64,000 bases of DNA from NCBI GenBank assembly GCA_024752435.1, contig CP103021.1, forward strand, positions 496,001 to 560,000, written 5' to 3'. Position 1 is the stretch's first letter, and each line of letters opens with the position of its first letter. The notes beneath the pieces are model-generated. The model was not told where the DNA came from. It was given only the letters and a program-made list of their open reading frames with translations, and searched no databases. Origin of the DNA: Allantophomopsis cytisporea. Lineage: Eukaryota; Ascomycota; Leotiomycetes; Phacidiales; Phacidiaceae. Shown piece by piece: positions 10,174 to 23,000 of this stretch. The position numbers and the translations under genes were made by a program.

Positions 10174-12236
10174 TCACCACGAACTAACATCTGAAATCCT
10201 CTCGAACCAAGTCAGCGGTACATCCTCCCCCTCCATCCGCACATCAGACCCAATCCTCTCCACAACCCCACTAGCCCCGACCTCAAACTGCGCTCTCAAA
10301 ATCATATCCGCAACGCCCGGATCATGGAACTTATAGATAACATGTGCCAACCAATACTGTCCGGAAACATGAGTTAGATTAGTATAGAATGGAACAAAGT
10401 CTTGAACAGCGTCGACACGCCCCTGTAAGACGCAGTCCGTGGCGTTATGTTTATCGCATACTTCGCGAACACTGAAGTTGCCGTATCCTGCGTCGTTATA
10501 CGTGCCTGTGAAGGCGGAGAGTGGAACTGGAATCGGGAGTGGTGGGGAGGGGATTGATGGGTATACGCGTGCCTCTGTGTCCGCAAGGTAGCGGATCTTT
10601 TGAGAGATCTCAATGCGGGCTCTATCTGTTGTTAGTTTTTTAATAAAGGGATTATGACACTCTTATGTCAAATAATGTTAGGCTAAGGACATATACCAAG
10701 AGGCCTGATGTTGACAAGATAGTTGCAGGCAACAGAAGACTTCAAGACGCTAGTTCTCTGATTTGCCAAATAGAAATGATAACTCACTTTTGCGCAAGAT
10801 TTGCCCTTTTAGAGCCGGGAACCCCTAGGAATTCATCGATCAGATGCCAGGCTATGATTGGCACCGCCTCGTTTGCGCTGTTTGACATCAAGACAAGCCC
10901 CCATTCTCTATCAGGGAGATAAGCGTTGAACGAGATAAATCCATCCACCCCACCATCATGATAGATGAGTGTCTCGTTGCCATACACTACAGATTCCCAG
11001 CCGAAGCCATAGGTTAGAGGCCCTTTCATTGCGGGATAGGGCTCCGCGTCCCTGACTGCCTTGGGGCTAACCACGGCGTTATGCGATGAGTCTGGCATCG
11101 GGGTGGCTTTGTGCATCATGGCCCTCACCCACTTGGCCAAATCCAATACGTTTGAGCGGATCCCGCCCGCCGCAGCAGTTGCTTCGGCGTGAATCATCTC
11201 GACTTCTTGGAACTCCTGCGTGCGGTTATTCCACCAGTACGGCGTGGCTTGATCCAGTCCACTATTCGTAACATCTTTCAGCGAGAGAAATGTCGACTTC
11301 ATCCCAAGTGGCTCCCACAACCGCTCACGGAAGTGATCTCCCACCCATTGCCCGGTCAGTACTTCGATGAGATGCCCGATCATGTGATACATGTGATTGC
11401 AGTACATCCACTTCGCCCTTGGCTCCGCGGCCATTGGCAGGTTTCTTAAGTTACGGACATACGCCTTTTGTGTTGTGGAGAAAGCAATGTCGTGTCGAGG
11501 CATGCCGGTGTGGTGACTAAGTGCGTCTTGAAGAGTCACATGGTTGGTAGCCCACTCGTCTTGCAAGACGAAGTCATCATGGAGGAGTGTACTGAGAGGC
11601 GTCGTCCATTGCACAGAGCTATGGTTTACATTATCATCTACCAATAATGAGATGCCCGCAGCCGTGTGTGACTTGGTGATGCTCGCTGCGTAGTATATTG
11701 TGGATGGCGTTGCAGCCTTTGAGGGGACATGTGAATATCCGTATCCTTTGGCCCAGATATCGTTGCCATTGATTATGGCCAGTGAGAGTCCTGGTGCATG
11801 GAACTCTTCTATGATTCTGGCAATGTACTTGTCCTGATCTACAGTACTTTGTGGCTGCTCATCTTGCAGTGACTTTTGGCTTTGGCCGAGGTGGTCAGCC
11901 AGATAGAGGGCATTGGTGAAATGCGTTGTAAACTTCATACTGGAACTTGTATCAATCTCCACGCCTTTGACATTTGGCTTCGAGAATGAATTCTGTAGTA
12001 GGTGACATCGACCTTATAAACTGTCAGTTTTTATGCGGGCTTCGTATGGTTGCGAGGGACGAAAGATGAGCCGAAAAGAATAGTGCTTACATTGCCCCTG
12101 GTTTTACCTGGGTATTCGATATATCGGTATCATGGTTGAATGTGGCTTTTCCAGCATATACTATGGTAGAATTCTTGGGAAGTGGAGAGTGAGGCTCGGG
12201 GCAACATGTCGAATTGGCGTTAGAAGAGGTCCGCAT
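10174..12236 (-). CDS. secreted-type serine beta-lactamase-like hydrolase
   Basis: Minus-strand gene with exons 12108-12236, 10788-11992 and 10174-10621, about 593 aa. The class C beta-lactamase/penicillin-binding fold is marked by SITK (about residues 147-150, nucleophile Ser and Lys), YCN (about 240-242) and the HDGGVDGF motif. The C-terminal exon adds a lipocalin-like beta-rich region of about 148 aa. Such fungal proteins hydrolyse esters, amides or lactams; the substrate is unknown. The first exon carries a Cys-Cys-Pro-rich segment typical of the mature N-terminus of these secreted enzymes, but no signal peptide precedes it. A TTGCAG directly before ATG 12236 suggests a further 5' exon. 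The last exon uses an ATAG acceptor rather than the nearer CAG, because only that keeps the frame. Confidence 0.8.
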
Positions 12237-14302
12237 CTGCAATGTAAATCCAGCAACCCTGTGGATAGAATATCCAAGGAATCGAGCATGATATATCCTT
12301 GCATCTCTTCTATAGAGATAACGGCGCAACGTTGTAAGGAGTCGAATCATCTGTGAATCATCACACCAGAATTTCTCGACGCTTACGATATTTCAACAGC
12401 CATAGAGAACTATTCGCATAGCCTACCTTATGTTGTCCTTCACATTGTGAATCGTACCTGAAGGCACTACTTAAGAGAGGTGCCTCTAACCCTAACATAG
12501 TTAAATTCTTACTGTCACTAGAGTATGTCTTCCTTTACCTAGGCTATATGTTTGTTTGACTGCTAAGGATGAAATTGCAGAAACATTAAGTAGATAACAA
12601 ATCAATTTATTATGCTTATAGAAGTTGGCTTCCATTACATACATTTCTGAATCAAAAAATACACCACTCACAAACAAAGTACCTTAATTGTTTGTATATG
12701 TAAGGAATGTATAGCTCCATTGATGAAACTTTTATTGTGCACCGGACTCTGATGTAGTAGACTTCTAATCACTCACAAAATTCTTCAAACTGAATGAATT
12801 ATTTGGATCTGATCAATGAATTGTCTAATCTTCTTCAGGAATGTGCTCTGGTGCACATGTCTTTGACTTTGACCCACGTAATACCTTCAACTTGAAACTT
12901 CTCTGACGCTGGGAATAACATCCTGAAACAATTTAATATTTAGATAACATTGTTAGCTGCCATATCACTAATTTACGCTCAGGTTATTATAAATTCATGC
13001 ATTTTTATAATTCAATTTTATGCCCTGGAAACTAGAATACAAAATCAAAATTTCGGATTTGGTTTCACAGATCCTATGTACCTATGATCATCATCACAGT
13101 ACAAAAATTCAAAGTTACCGGAACGAATTAACCGGTAACACTTTTTATTCGATGTTAGACGTTACTCCTATGATATCGACCAATTTACCAGGCCACGATC
13201 CCGTGAACGAATCCTGTGATTATGGTCTTCTCAGACATTGTCTTCAATACTTGGATGATCTTCGTGGTGGAGAAGGAATGCGATGCGATGCGATTGCGGT
13301 AACGAAGATACAGATGCTATCTCATCGTTCGGGATGATTGTGCGGGGGATTTTGTGGAGGAGTGAGAGGTAAGGTAGCATTGCTTTTCCAAGTCAATCGA
13401 GAGATATGCGGTTCTCGCGACATTGAACTCAGCCATGAAGTTCATCCACATCCACATGCAATCCATCATCCATCATCCATCATCCATCATCCATCATCCA
13501 TCAGGGTTCGAGGCGAGTCTCCCTCCGCGCCCCTTGGTGGTTCATCAGATGTTATGCAGAAACGAAAAGTCAATAATACATATCCACATCTCTCAGCAAA
13601 CCGAGGTGGCCTCACAAACCAGGCCAACTCCCGCATTTCACCGTCTTTCACAGCCCATCACTTGCCCTTCACAGCCTTGCCACCGCCCTGCTCCCGCGCT
13701 GGCTGGGGGTCCTGTACGGTGAACGGGTGGCCGGTGGCCCCCTTTCATCCTCGCTCTCCCCTGCATTTCCCCCACCAACAGCCATGAAGCGACTAGGTAG
13801 AAACGCATTAAGAAGAACGAATTACTTTGAGACGCTGGATGTTCGACCGCCCTTCATGTTTCGAGTGCTTTCTCCTGTGATCCTCTTTGCAAAAACTGTG
13901 TCCAGAAGAGAGTCTGAGAAAATCCAAAATCAACAAAAACTCATCTTGTCCCCTTCACCTCCATTCACCTAGACATCGCCATCCCCGGAGCCTGAAGCCT
14001 GAAGCCTCGTTTCGCGGCCTTCACTTGTTGCTGCAGTGTGCTGCAGTGTCGCGTGGGGCTTCTGTTTGTGTTCATGCCTCAACGCGCACATTGACAGCTT
14101 GCTTAAAGCTCAGAGCTCAAAAGTTCACTTTCACTCTCAGTCGACTGAATCTGCTTCTTCAACTTCCTTCATCCTTTATCCTTCCAAACAAGCGACATCT
14201 GACGGAAGGCGCATGGCATAGTACATTGCCAGTCGAAAACGCCCTCCGACTGTTCTCTCTTTCGACTCTACTCTTTGCCTCTAGAAGGCTCAAGCACATA
14301 CA
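12237..14302. other. gene-poor interval
   Basis: No supported gene in about 2 kb. The section from about 12360 to 13130 is strongly AT-rich. From 13340 the composition becomes GC-richer and pyrimidine-rich, probably the promoter and 5' UTR of the gene starting at 14303. Several plus-strand open frames at 13338-14327 are low-complexity Ser/Pro/His translations without domains. A heptamer minisatellite lies at 13461-13503. Confidence 0.5.
13461..13503. repeat. ATCCATC heptamer tandem repeat
   Basis: Six perfect head-to-tail copies of ATCCATC plus one base lie in the presumed upstream region of the gene at 14303. It is a simple minisatellite, likely length-polymorphic. Confidence 0.9.
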
Positions 14303-16805
14303 ATGTCCAGCCAGAATCGCTCCGTGAGCGGCGGTGTGCGCAACCTGCGTGCAATGTTTGAGAATAAAGACGATGCAGCGCCACCACCAGATAGAGGAAG
14401 ATCTCCAGCAGGAGTTGTAGGTATGCAGAAACCCTCCTCTAAGAAGTTTGAGAGTTTTGAGAGTTGTTTACTCTATTTCGGTGCGTTGTTGGCTCTGCCC
14501 ATTTCCCGCATCATTTGGCAACGCATTCTCATGGCTGAAGTCATAAGAGTGGGTCGGCGATCTTAGTGGGAATGGGAGTCGCGCAAGCAACTTCCCAAGC
14601 CGCAGCAAGCACCTCGTCATTGCTCTTTGCCAACTTGCTAATATTTCCCCCCTTTCTTGCACAGGAAACAACAGTGACCAAAACAGACCACTTTCTAAAG
14701 TACGAACCAGTTTTATCGCTGTAGATCGCAGCGGACAATCGGCATTACGAAAAGAAGCCGAAGTTAATTCAGCTGTTGAGGCCTCCACCAATTCCAGTCC
14801 TGAAGGAAGTCCCCCAAACAGCAACAGAAACAGTATGTCATTCTCCAAGCGACGCTCGAGTTTCAGCATCAATGAGGATCTCAATCCTCAAGCTGTGAGA
14901 GCCAGAAGAGAGTCCATTGCAGAGGAGTTCGAGGCCAGACGGGAAAGCGAACTGGTCAGCGAGACGATTCCTGAAGCTGCGATTGAGACACCATCTCTCG
15001 AGCCAGGTGCAGACAAACAATTGGGCGCTGCAGGACCACTACCTACGAGAACAAGACCCGAACTCACAAAGTCCTCAACCCCTGTGCAATCAACGCCCAA
15101 GGCAAGACGCCCATCAACCTTGGAGACCTTGGATGGCTCAAGACCATCAATTAGCAACGATGCCACCACAAAGAAGCCTCGCAGAGGTAGCATGGCAGTT
15201 GTTGATGACAAGGCAGATGTGAAATCAGCCACTACAAACAGCGCAAAAAGTGCCGAGAAGCCCGCAGCAGAGCAAGCAAAGGCTGCACAAAGAGCATCTC
15301 TCGCTGCAGAATCGAAGCCTTCTCCGAGAACTTCGAGATCTCCTGCTCCACCCAAGACTCCAACCTCTCCAGGAAAGGCTACCACAAAGCCTGCAACTAA
15401 ACCTGCATCTTCAACTGCGGAAAAGAGGTCTTCAAGGCCATCTGCTGCGAAGATTACTTCCCCACCAGGCGCAAAGCCAAAGTCTAAGTCTCCTACTCGA
15501 CCAGTCAAGCTGCCGTCATCTCTGATGGCACCAACCGCTGCTTCCGTCAAGAAGACTGCCTCTACACCACCAGTTTCTATGAAGCCAGATACGAAGTCCT
15601 CGAGCACAACACCAAAGAGTGGTGTTCAACGAAAGCCATCCACACTCAAGAAGGACACCGCCTCTGCAACAAAGCCAGGAGCTAGAAGATCGAGCTCGAA
15701 GCCACCTACCTCCACCAAACCATCAGCATCTGAAGAGTCGAAGGAATCGAAACCAAAGACCACTACAAGCGAAGGTTTCCTCGCGCGTATGATGCGTCCA
15801 ACGGCAGCTTCCGCACAGAAGACACACGAAAAGCCAGTCTCACCGCCCAAGAGAACGAGAAGTACCGCTAAGCGACCAGGAACTCGGAATGGTCACAGAG
15901 GAAATGGCAGTCCAGAAGCAAGAATAAGCAAGAGTGCAAGCCCTGAGAAGCCAAGGAAGAAGTCCCTGGAAGAAGCAGAGAAACAACCACATGAGGATGC
16001 TGTTGTTATGGAAGCATTGATGAACGGCCAGCCCGTGGAAGAAGCTGTGGAGGAGCTTACTGTTGAGAACGATGCGGAGAAGGCGAAGCAAGAGAAAGAG
16101 ACAAAGCGAGCTCTCGATAAGCCTCAAATCGCAAGCACTAAGCCTGTTCCAGGACCGGTTGAACCATCTGAACCTCAAACAGTTGATCTCGAATCCACCG
16201 GCCCACAAATACCACCATCTGCTACAGGTGTGGTACCAAGCGTCGCCGACAGTCCCTTGAAGACCGAAGTCAAGGTTGACGAGCCAAGAACCTCTACTCC
16301 AAGAAAGGAGAGCAAGATCGACCACAAACCTGAAGACAAGCCAGCGGATCCATTCCAAGCTCTGAAGGAGACTCCAAGCATGTCCGCAGCTAGAAAGGGA
16401 CCTCCAAGCACCGGAGAGGGAACCGCAATAAAGCCATCCCTTCTCGAAGCCTTTGAGAGTGGCTCCGCCATTGCCGACGACGACGAGGAAGACCTCCCTA
16501 TGCCAATCCCACACAAGACCTCCGTCCAGGAGCCAGAGGAGGCATCTATTCCAGAGGAAGCTACTCCTTCCGAGGAGAAGCCACTCGATAAGACTGCCGT
16601 CGAGAAGGAGATCAGCGAGCAGACCAAGGCTGAGACCGAGCAGTTGAACACTGAGGAGGTTAAGGCAGCACCGGAGCAGCCAAAGGTTCAGAAGCCAAAG
16701 GCCGTCCAGCAGCTCAAGGCAGAGGAGGAAACCGTTGAGCAGCTGTCTAGAAAGGACTCGACTGTTGAGGGATCGGATAAGGAAAATGCCAATGGTGAGG
16801 CTTAA
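14303..16805 (+). CDS. disordered Lys/Ser/Pro-rich protein
   Basis: Two exons (14303-14420, 14665-16805) joined by a 244-bp intron encode 752 aa. The N-terminus has NLRAMFENK, a short amphipathic motif also found near the start of cytoskeleton-associated fungal proteins. The region SKRRSSFSINEDLNPQAVRARRESIAEE follows; it is mixed-charge and possibly helical. The middle 400 residues are Ser/Thr/Pro/Lys/Ala-rich with two related motifs, LMAPTAASVKKT and MMRPTAASAQKT. The last third is Glu/Lys-rich. The protein is therefore largely disordered and basic, then acidic; a cytoskeletal or nuclear scaffold is possible but unproven. I do not recognise the family. The frame is continuous across the intron, with the split Gly codon giving GNNSDQNR. 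Confidence 0.8.
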
Positions 16806-18436
16806 AGGGAGTGTGTTGTTTTTGGTTCGTGTATATAGATATGTGTGATATCCGCCGGTCGCTTCTGGGTGCTGGCTCGAAAAGAATATTTGAGTATGAC
16901 TTTTGGCTTCTCTGTTCTGGTGAATTTGTGATGGTTCTTATCAATTGTAATACACTACGTGCTTGGAAATGGGATTCTTGCTGGTTCTATTGCTACATGA
17001 TGATGAAATTTTGCTCGCGAGAAGATCGCATTTATCACGATCCAATCTAAGCCATCAATCACTCTTCACCTTCTTGGGTATAGATTCAACGTTAATTTTC
17101 AACAGTCAAGCTTCATTTCTGGTCAAGATAATCTAACGTTTTCCTGCTCCCTCAACTGAATAGACGCAGACACGTATGGTTGTAAATTTGCCTTCATCAG
17201 GTATGAATAGCTTAGACCACATGGTATCTCATTAACGAACAGCTATTTATCCTAATAAAACTCCTAGATACAGACCCTAGGTTGCTGTTTGATCTTTTGA
17301 TGAAGTCTTATGCCAATAGATGAATCCTTCGTTTTCGAAACGTGATGTCTCATCAGAAGACAATGGCCTTTGTTGCCGGCATAGATCACGTGATCTGAGT
17401 AATCCAAGGGCTTCAGCTGCTTGTCCATCGGGCTATGTTGGATTTTCTAGTGCAATGTTTGAGATCTACAGTGTATTAATACTTAGGGTATCTTGGTGGT
17501 TCTGGCGACGAGCTGACCCCGAGATAATGTGGGACCTCGATACAATTGGGAAGTGCTAATGGCATTAACCCGTGGCCGGGTCAGGTAATCGATGTGTGTT
17601 GAGTTAGAAAGTAGATTATGTGATATTTAATGAGTTTGAATCAGTGCCAAAGTGATCTCGTTGTACCTAACTAGACCTTCCTGTGAGTAATCTGCGAGGT
17701 TAAGTTGGATGGGATAGCTTAGTCCATGCTCTTCTATGGCGAAGTATAAGCTCTTGAGCTTCACGTCCAATTAAGACAACCTCTCTCAAACTTGCGTGGT
17801 ACGCGGATGTAATTTAGGGTATACGTATATTACTGCTGTCGATTCCCATGACTGTTGCCTAGCTTCCTGCTCAATTCTTGACCTCGAAGTGTGATACTGT
17901 TGCAAGATAGATTATGGTAGACCAAACTTGAAGCATATATCGAAAAGCTCTGCAACAAAACAAAGAGATACTTATGAAACTTGCACCCGTGATCAGATTC
18001 ACTAAACATCCTTTCGTTCTGCTTTCAAATGACTATCTGAAGGTAAGTGACTTGAGCCTCCTCCAGATCACCACGTTTGCTTTGTCCACAAAGATAAGCG
18101 AGTGATCTGAGATATGAAGTCCCTGATACCACTTACTTGTGCTGCTCTAATCTTCCAAAATGCCATTGACGTATCGCTAATCTATGATCAGCTGATCTTG
18201 GGACAACAGAGAGCAAGTGAACACAACCATCACTCGCTATGCTTCCCAATTGGGAATATTACCACTAAGAGCTTTAGAAAGGGTACTTATAGAGGCTCTC
18301 TCTTATCTATCCTCTTGTTTCTCCACCTCTCTTACATATCAAAACCTCCAGAACACGGTGACCACCTTCCGTCAGATCCACTGAAACCATCAAAATCTTC
18401 AACCTCCAAACCCTGCAAACCTCAAATACAAGTCAA
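16806..18436. other. intergenic, no gene seen
   Basis: About 1.6 kb of moderately AT-rich sequence between two plus-strand genes. The only frames are short and domain-free. The 3' flank of the upstream gene and the promoter of the coiled-coil gene should lie at the two ends. Confidence 0.5.
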
Positions 18437-19547
18437 ATGAATTTCATTCTAATGGAACTCTTTGGCGGTGGCGGTTCTCGTAAGAAGCATCGTTCACGCC
18501 GCTCTGATCCACCGCGTCAATCACGTCCCAAAGATGTCATGATACCTGCTAAAGCTGCCATCAATTACGCACGAGAGCGTGAGAGGCATGCTTACACTGA
18601 GGCGGAGCAAAGAAGACAGTCTGAACTGGAAAATATTACGTATCAATGTCGAGCCAGAGATAGGGAGATGGTGAGGCGTTACCGTGACCAAGATCAGGCC
18701 TATGCCGTCGCACGTGAACGCGACCGCCTTGGTAAGTCTCATCCTATATTACTTGGTCTGGATTTGATGCTTACTTTCGAAACAGCAGCTGGGGAAGAAC
18801 TCGCTCGGGTGGAATCGCGGCTTCGCCATAGAGAAGCACAAGAGCAGGCCTACGCCGCTGCACGTGAGCGCGAGCGTCTTGGTAAGTTTCGACTCATCCT
18901 CCTGAATGGGATATGAATGCTGAATTGGCAACAGAAGCCGAAGAAAGAATCGCTCAGATAGAGTCGTGGGCTCGCTATGAGCATAGACAGCGCCAAATGA
19001 TGGAAGAGGTTTGCGATGAGCAGTACCGTAATCGTCGCAGATTACAAGGGGAGTTGATCCATCAACAACGGGAGGTTGAAGAACTCCGCAGACATGCTCG
19101 TCACCGGCCACAGAGACATTCCATAAGCTATGACCATCGTTCCATGTCAAGCTACTCACCTTCTTCCCATTCTCGTCGTCGTGACGATTCCGATCGTCTC
19201 ACGATTAACTCTCTTACCAATCGGTTTCAAGACGTCAGTCTTAGAAGCTCTGGGACTCAATCAAGTCGTCCATACTCTTCTCTAGATGATGAGTATTATT
19301 CCTGCAGAACCAGGCCGCGACGTTCTTATAACGTTTCTCCTCAAGTAAGTTAAAAACCCTATTCCATTCTTTGTCCATTTTGAAATACCTGCTAACTTCA
19401 GTACAGGCCTCAGAACCAAGACCCCGCCGTACTGCTACACAAGAGGAGCAAAGGAAGTGGCATGGTTTGACTGACCAGCAATGGCGTGAAAGTGTGGCAG
19501 TTTGGGAAGCAGAGGTGGAACCATGGGAATGCGATAATTGGCAGTGA
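18437..19547 (+). CDS. Arg/Glu-rich coiled-coil protein with duplicated exon
   Basis: Four exons (18437-18731, 18786-18881, 18935-19344, 19407-19547) encode about 313 aa. The first half is an Arg/Glu/Gln-rich helical coiled coil. The end of exon 1 (QAYAVARERDRLG) and exon 2 (QAYAAARERERLG) are near copies. Both are followed by phase-1 GTAAGT introns of about 53 bp, so exon 2 looks like a tandem duplication. Exon 3 continues the coil and then becomes Ser/Arg/Tyr-rich. The short last exon ends in a Trp-rich tail with W-x6-W spacing (QQWRESVAVWEAEVEPWECD). The family is not recognised. ATG 18452 is an alternative start. Confidence 0.75.
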
Positions 19548-20008
19548 TGGATGTGCTATGCAGGCTGTTACTGAGTGGAGTTACTTTGGACTGAATTTGC
19601 GTTCGAGGGATTTCGGATTTTGGAGTTTTGGAGTCTTGGAGTTTTTAATCTCGCCCCTGGGCTTGAGCTTTTGATTTTGCACCTATTGACCATGCGGGCT
19701 CGCTGGTATGAGTTTTGTACTTAGATGACTCCCTCCCTAACAAATCAACCTGCGAGCAACGCCGCATGCCTATACATATGTGAAATGCTAGTTTTAAACC
19801 AACTGCTACTTAGCATAAGTGCTATGTAGATGGTATACATAGAGTACAATGTTCGGTAATAGCACTAGTGAACGATTTACGCGTGGACTTGATGTGATCG
19901 CTGGATTTAAAACAGTTGGTCGATTTCTATTAAGCAATATGCCCATGACATTCAAAACCACACCAAAATTCATTGCCTACTACCGAATATCTTTCCAACT
20001 GCTTATTG
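19548..20008. other. convergent 3' intergenic region
   Basis: About 460 bp separate the 3' ends of the coiled-coil gene (plus) and the Ste6-like gene (minus). No gene is seen; the region should hold both polyadenylation zones. Confidence 0.6.
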
Positions 20009-23000
20009 CTAAGTTGAACCCAAGTTACCTTCAGCTTCTTCATCAATCCTCTCATCCAACCACCTCCCACCACTAATCAATCCTGCAAACTTCCCCCTCC
20101 TCCTTATTAGTTCTTCATAAGTTCCACTTTCCACCACACGCCCTTGATCCAGCATCACAATTCTCTTTGCAACCCTCATCATTTCCACGTTGTGCGTGAT
20201 GATAATCACAGCCATCCCTTGAGGTGCATTCATCCTCAGACCGTTGCCAGCATTTTGGTTTATGCTAGAGGAAGAAGCCAGACGGAAAATGGTGCAGCGA
20301 ATCATTTCTGCGGACTCTGCATCCAATGCACTCGTAGCTTCGTCAAGGATAAGGACCCGTGGGTGACGGATCAGAGCTCGGGCAATAGCGATGCGTTGAC
20401 TCTGACCACCACTGAGCGTTTGGCCTCCGTCACCTATTTGAGTGGCATAACCAAGGGGTAAGGACATTATAAACTCATGGATGTCAGCTTGACGAGCTGC
20501 TTGCTCGATGTTGAAGGGTTCACGAAGGTCAGAATTGACGGGAAGTCCATATGTTATGTTGTTTGCAATTGATGCCGGGAAAAGAAGAGACGTCTGAGAG
20601 ACTATTGCCATGGAAGCACGCAAGGAGAAGGTATCGCAATCGTTGACTGAATACCCTCCAAATGTTAACGGTGCACGAGCTCCTTGTTTTGGAATTGAAA
20701 ACCTGCGACTTGGGGAGGGGGCGTAGAGATTAAAGAGCAAGGAAGCAATAGTAGATTTTCCACTCCCGGAAGAGCCGACGATGGAAGTGCAGGAGCCTGC
20801 TCCAAACTTCAAATCAACGTCACGCAGAACAGGAATTCCAGGTCTACTCGGGTAGGTGAAGTTGAGGGAATTCAAGCAAATCGGGAATGGAGAACTGAGC
20901 CGGAGATCTCCAAGAGCTTCATGAGAGCCATGAGTTGGTAGATTTGCAAGATAGAGCATGTGCGAGGCTGTGGCTCGCGAAGAGTTGATCTGAGGAATGA
21001 AGGCGACGATGGCATTGACGTTCGAAATACTGAAGAGGAGAAGTGCAGTAACAGCAACGACACTTTCCACTGGCCAATGATCTCTGCCTACAAGTCTAGC
21101 TCCATAGTAGAAGACTAACGCAGTGATGAACAAATTCCCTGAATCAGATAAGCCAAAGAATGCCCCAGACCATATAGCCCGAGAAGTGCCAATCTTGTAG
21201 GAATTTGCGACAGCCTTGTTGTACTTGGTCAGGAAGTAGCGCTCAAGCGTTAAGGCGCGAACGACTCGAATGCTAGAGAAGGTCTCCTTGAAAACAGAGC
21301 CAGCAGCATCTGCAGCTTCGTTCGTCTTAGCCTCCCATCTCTCACTAACATACTCGAAGCTTCTTGTGACACCATACATAAACGGCGAGCTAGCAAGACC
21401 AACAAGCGTGAGCTTCCAGCAGATAACGAAGGACCAGATGATTGAGATAGCCATCATGACGACACATACAAATAGACCACCGGCAAAACGCCCTACTAAG
21501 TTGCGCATCTCCTCGGCATTTCTATCAAGGCAGTTGTTAAGACGACTCGAATTGTTCTTCTCTTTGTCAAACCAAGACCGAGGCTGCATTAGTATACGTC
21601 TGAGAGCTTCAGTGCGAAGCGTATCGACCCACCTTTGTCCACAATGTTCCATAAAATAGTGCATAAAGTATGAAGCAATACCATCTACTATAGCAATGGC
21701 AAGGATAAAAAGTGACCACTTCTTCGCTTCTTCTGATTGCCCAGAAGTGGAATCGAACACATTCAGCAACTTTGCGAATATCCATGAAAATATAGGCGTC
21801 GCTGCTGCATGTACGAAGGCACAAAAAAATCCCAGCACAAGCAGAACCCTGTCTTTTGGCAGGAGTGTCGGCCAAACTGTGCAGAGTATTTTTTGTAGCG
21901 AACTAGAGTGCTTCTTGTGCTGCTTTGGGAGTTTTGGGAGTTCTTTCATAATCGCAAGAGGAGATTTGATTGGGGATCCAAGGTCAAAGTAAGAATTGGT
22001 TGTCCTTTCTTGAGCGGAGGTCACGATGGGAAAAGGAGGTGAGCGCATTGCACCGCTTGACCGAGCTCGGCTGTTTCTTGTTTGGTGGCCCATCATCTCG
22101 ACTATCTCTAGGCATTGTGGCTTTTCTTTAGAGATCTTGTCTTTTGGTATAGAGTGCTGACTGATGACACTTGTGCTCTCTGAAGTGCTCAGATTCCTTC
22201 TTGGCATATTACGAGACTGATAGAGTGGGCTCATTGAAGTGGTTCGATCAGTTTTTTGTGGTTGAGATGTGAAAGAAGGAAACGGCTCAAGGTGCGGACT
22301 CCTGATGGTATCCAGTTCATGCTGTTCATCAGCGCACCATGTATCTTCGGTTTTGAGAACATGTGCATATGCAGATGCCAGTCCATACGAATTCCGTGCT
22401 GCTCTCATCCGGGTATTCGTTGATGATTCGTTGTTGATACCAAATAAATTTGAGAGACGCTTGAAGTGCACCGGCACAGCAGTTCCCACAAACGAATCAT
22501 CTGTGGATTCTGTACTTATTGAAGCGAATGAGCTCCGAGAGTTATCGGTGGAAACAATTTGTTCCTCTAGTTTGCCAGGTGTACCAGCGACTTCGACGAA
22601 TGGTCTGATCGTTTGTGTTTCATCTTCTGGTAAAGGAGGCAGAAAGGAAGTGAAGGGACTCGATGAATCATCCATGAGTTTTCTTCTGTAACCCTCCTGC
22701 ACAATCTTTCCCTGCTCAAGCACGTAGACATAATCCTCCGGCTCAATCTGTGAGATATCATGAGTGATAATAATGGTTGTTTTTCCTTTACGCCATTCGC
22801 GAATTGCGTCCATGACAAGAGATCTGCTGACATAATCGAGTGCACTGGTTGCCTCGTCAAGGATGAGAACTGGTGTATCTCGAAGGCGTGCTCGTGCAAT
22901 TGCGACTCGCTGTTTCTGTCCTCCACTAAGATCATTGCCGTTGCAACCAAGTATTGTCCCCAGGCCTCCGGGTAGATCGTTGATTGTCTCTTGTAGAAGC

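Noticed and set aside
13338..14327. Several overlapping plus-strand frames before the 14303 gene
   Set aside because: Low-complexity His/Ser/Pro translations across a heptamer repeat and a pyrimidine-rich leader.
14888..16651. Long minus-strand frames (up to 239 codons) opposite the disordered protein
   Set aside because: Shadows caused by the Ser/Ala/Lys-biased codons of the plus-strand gene.
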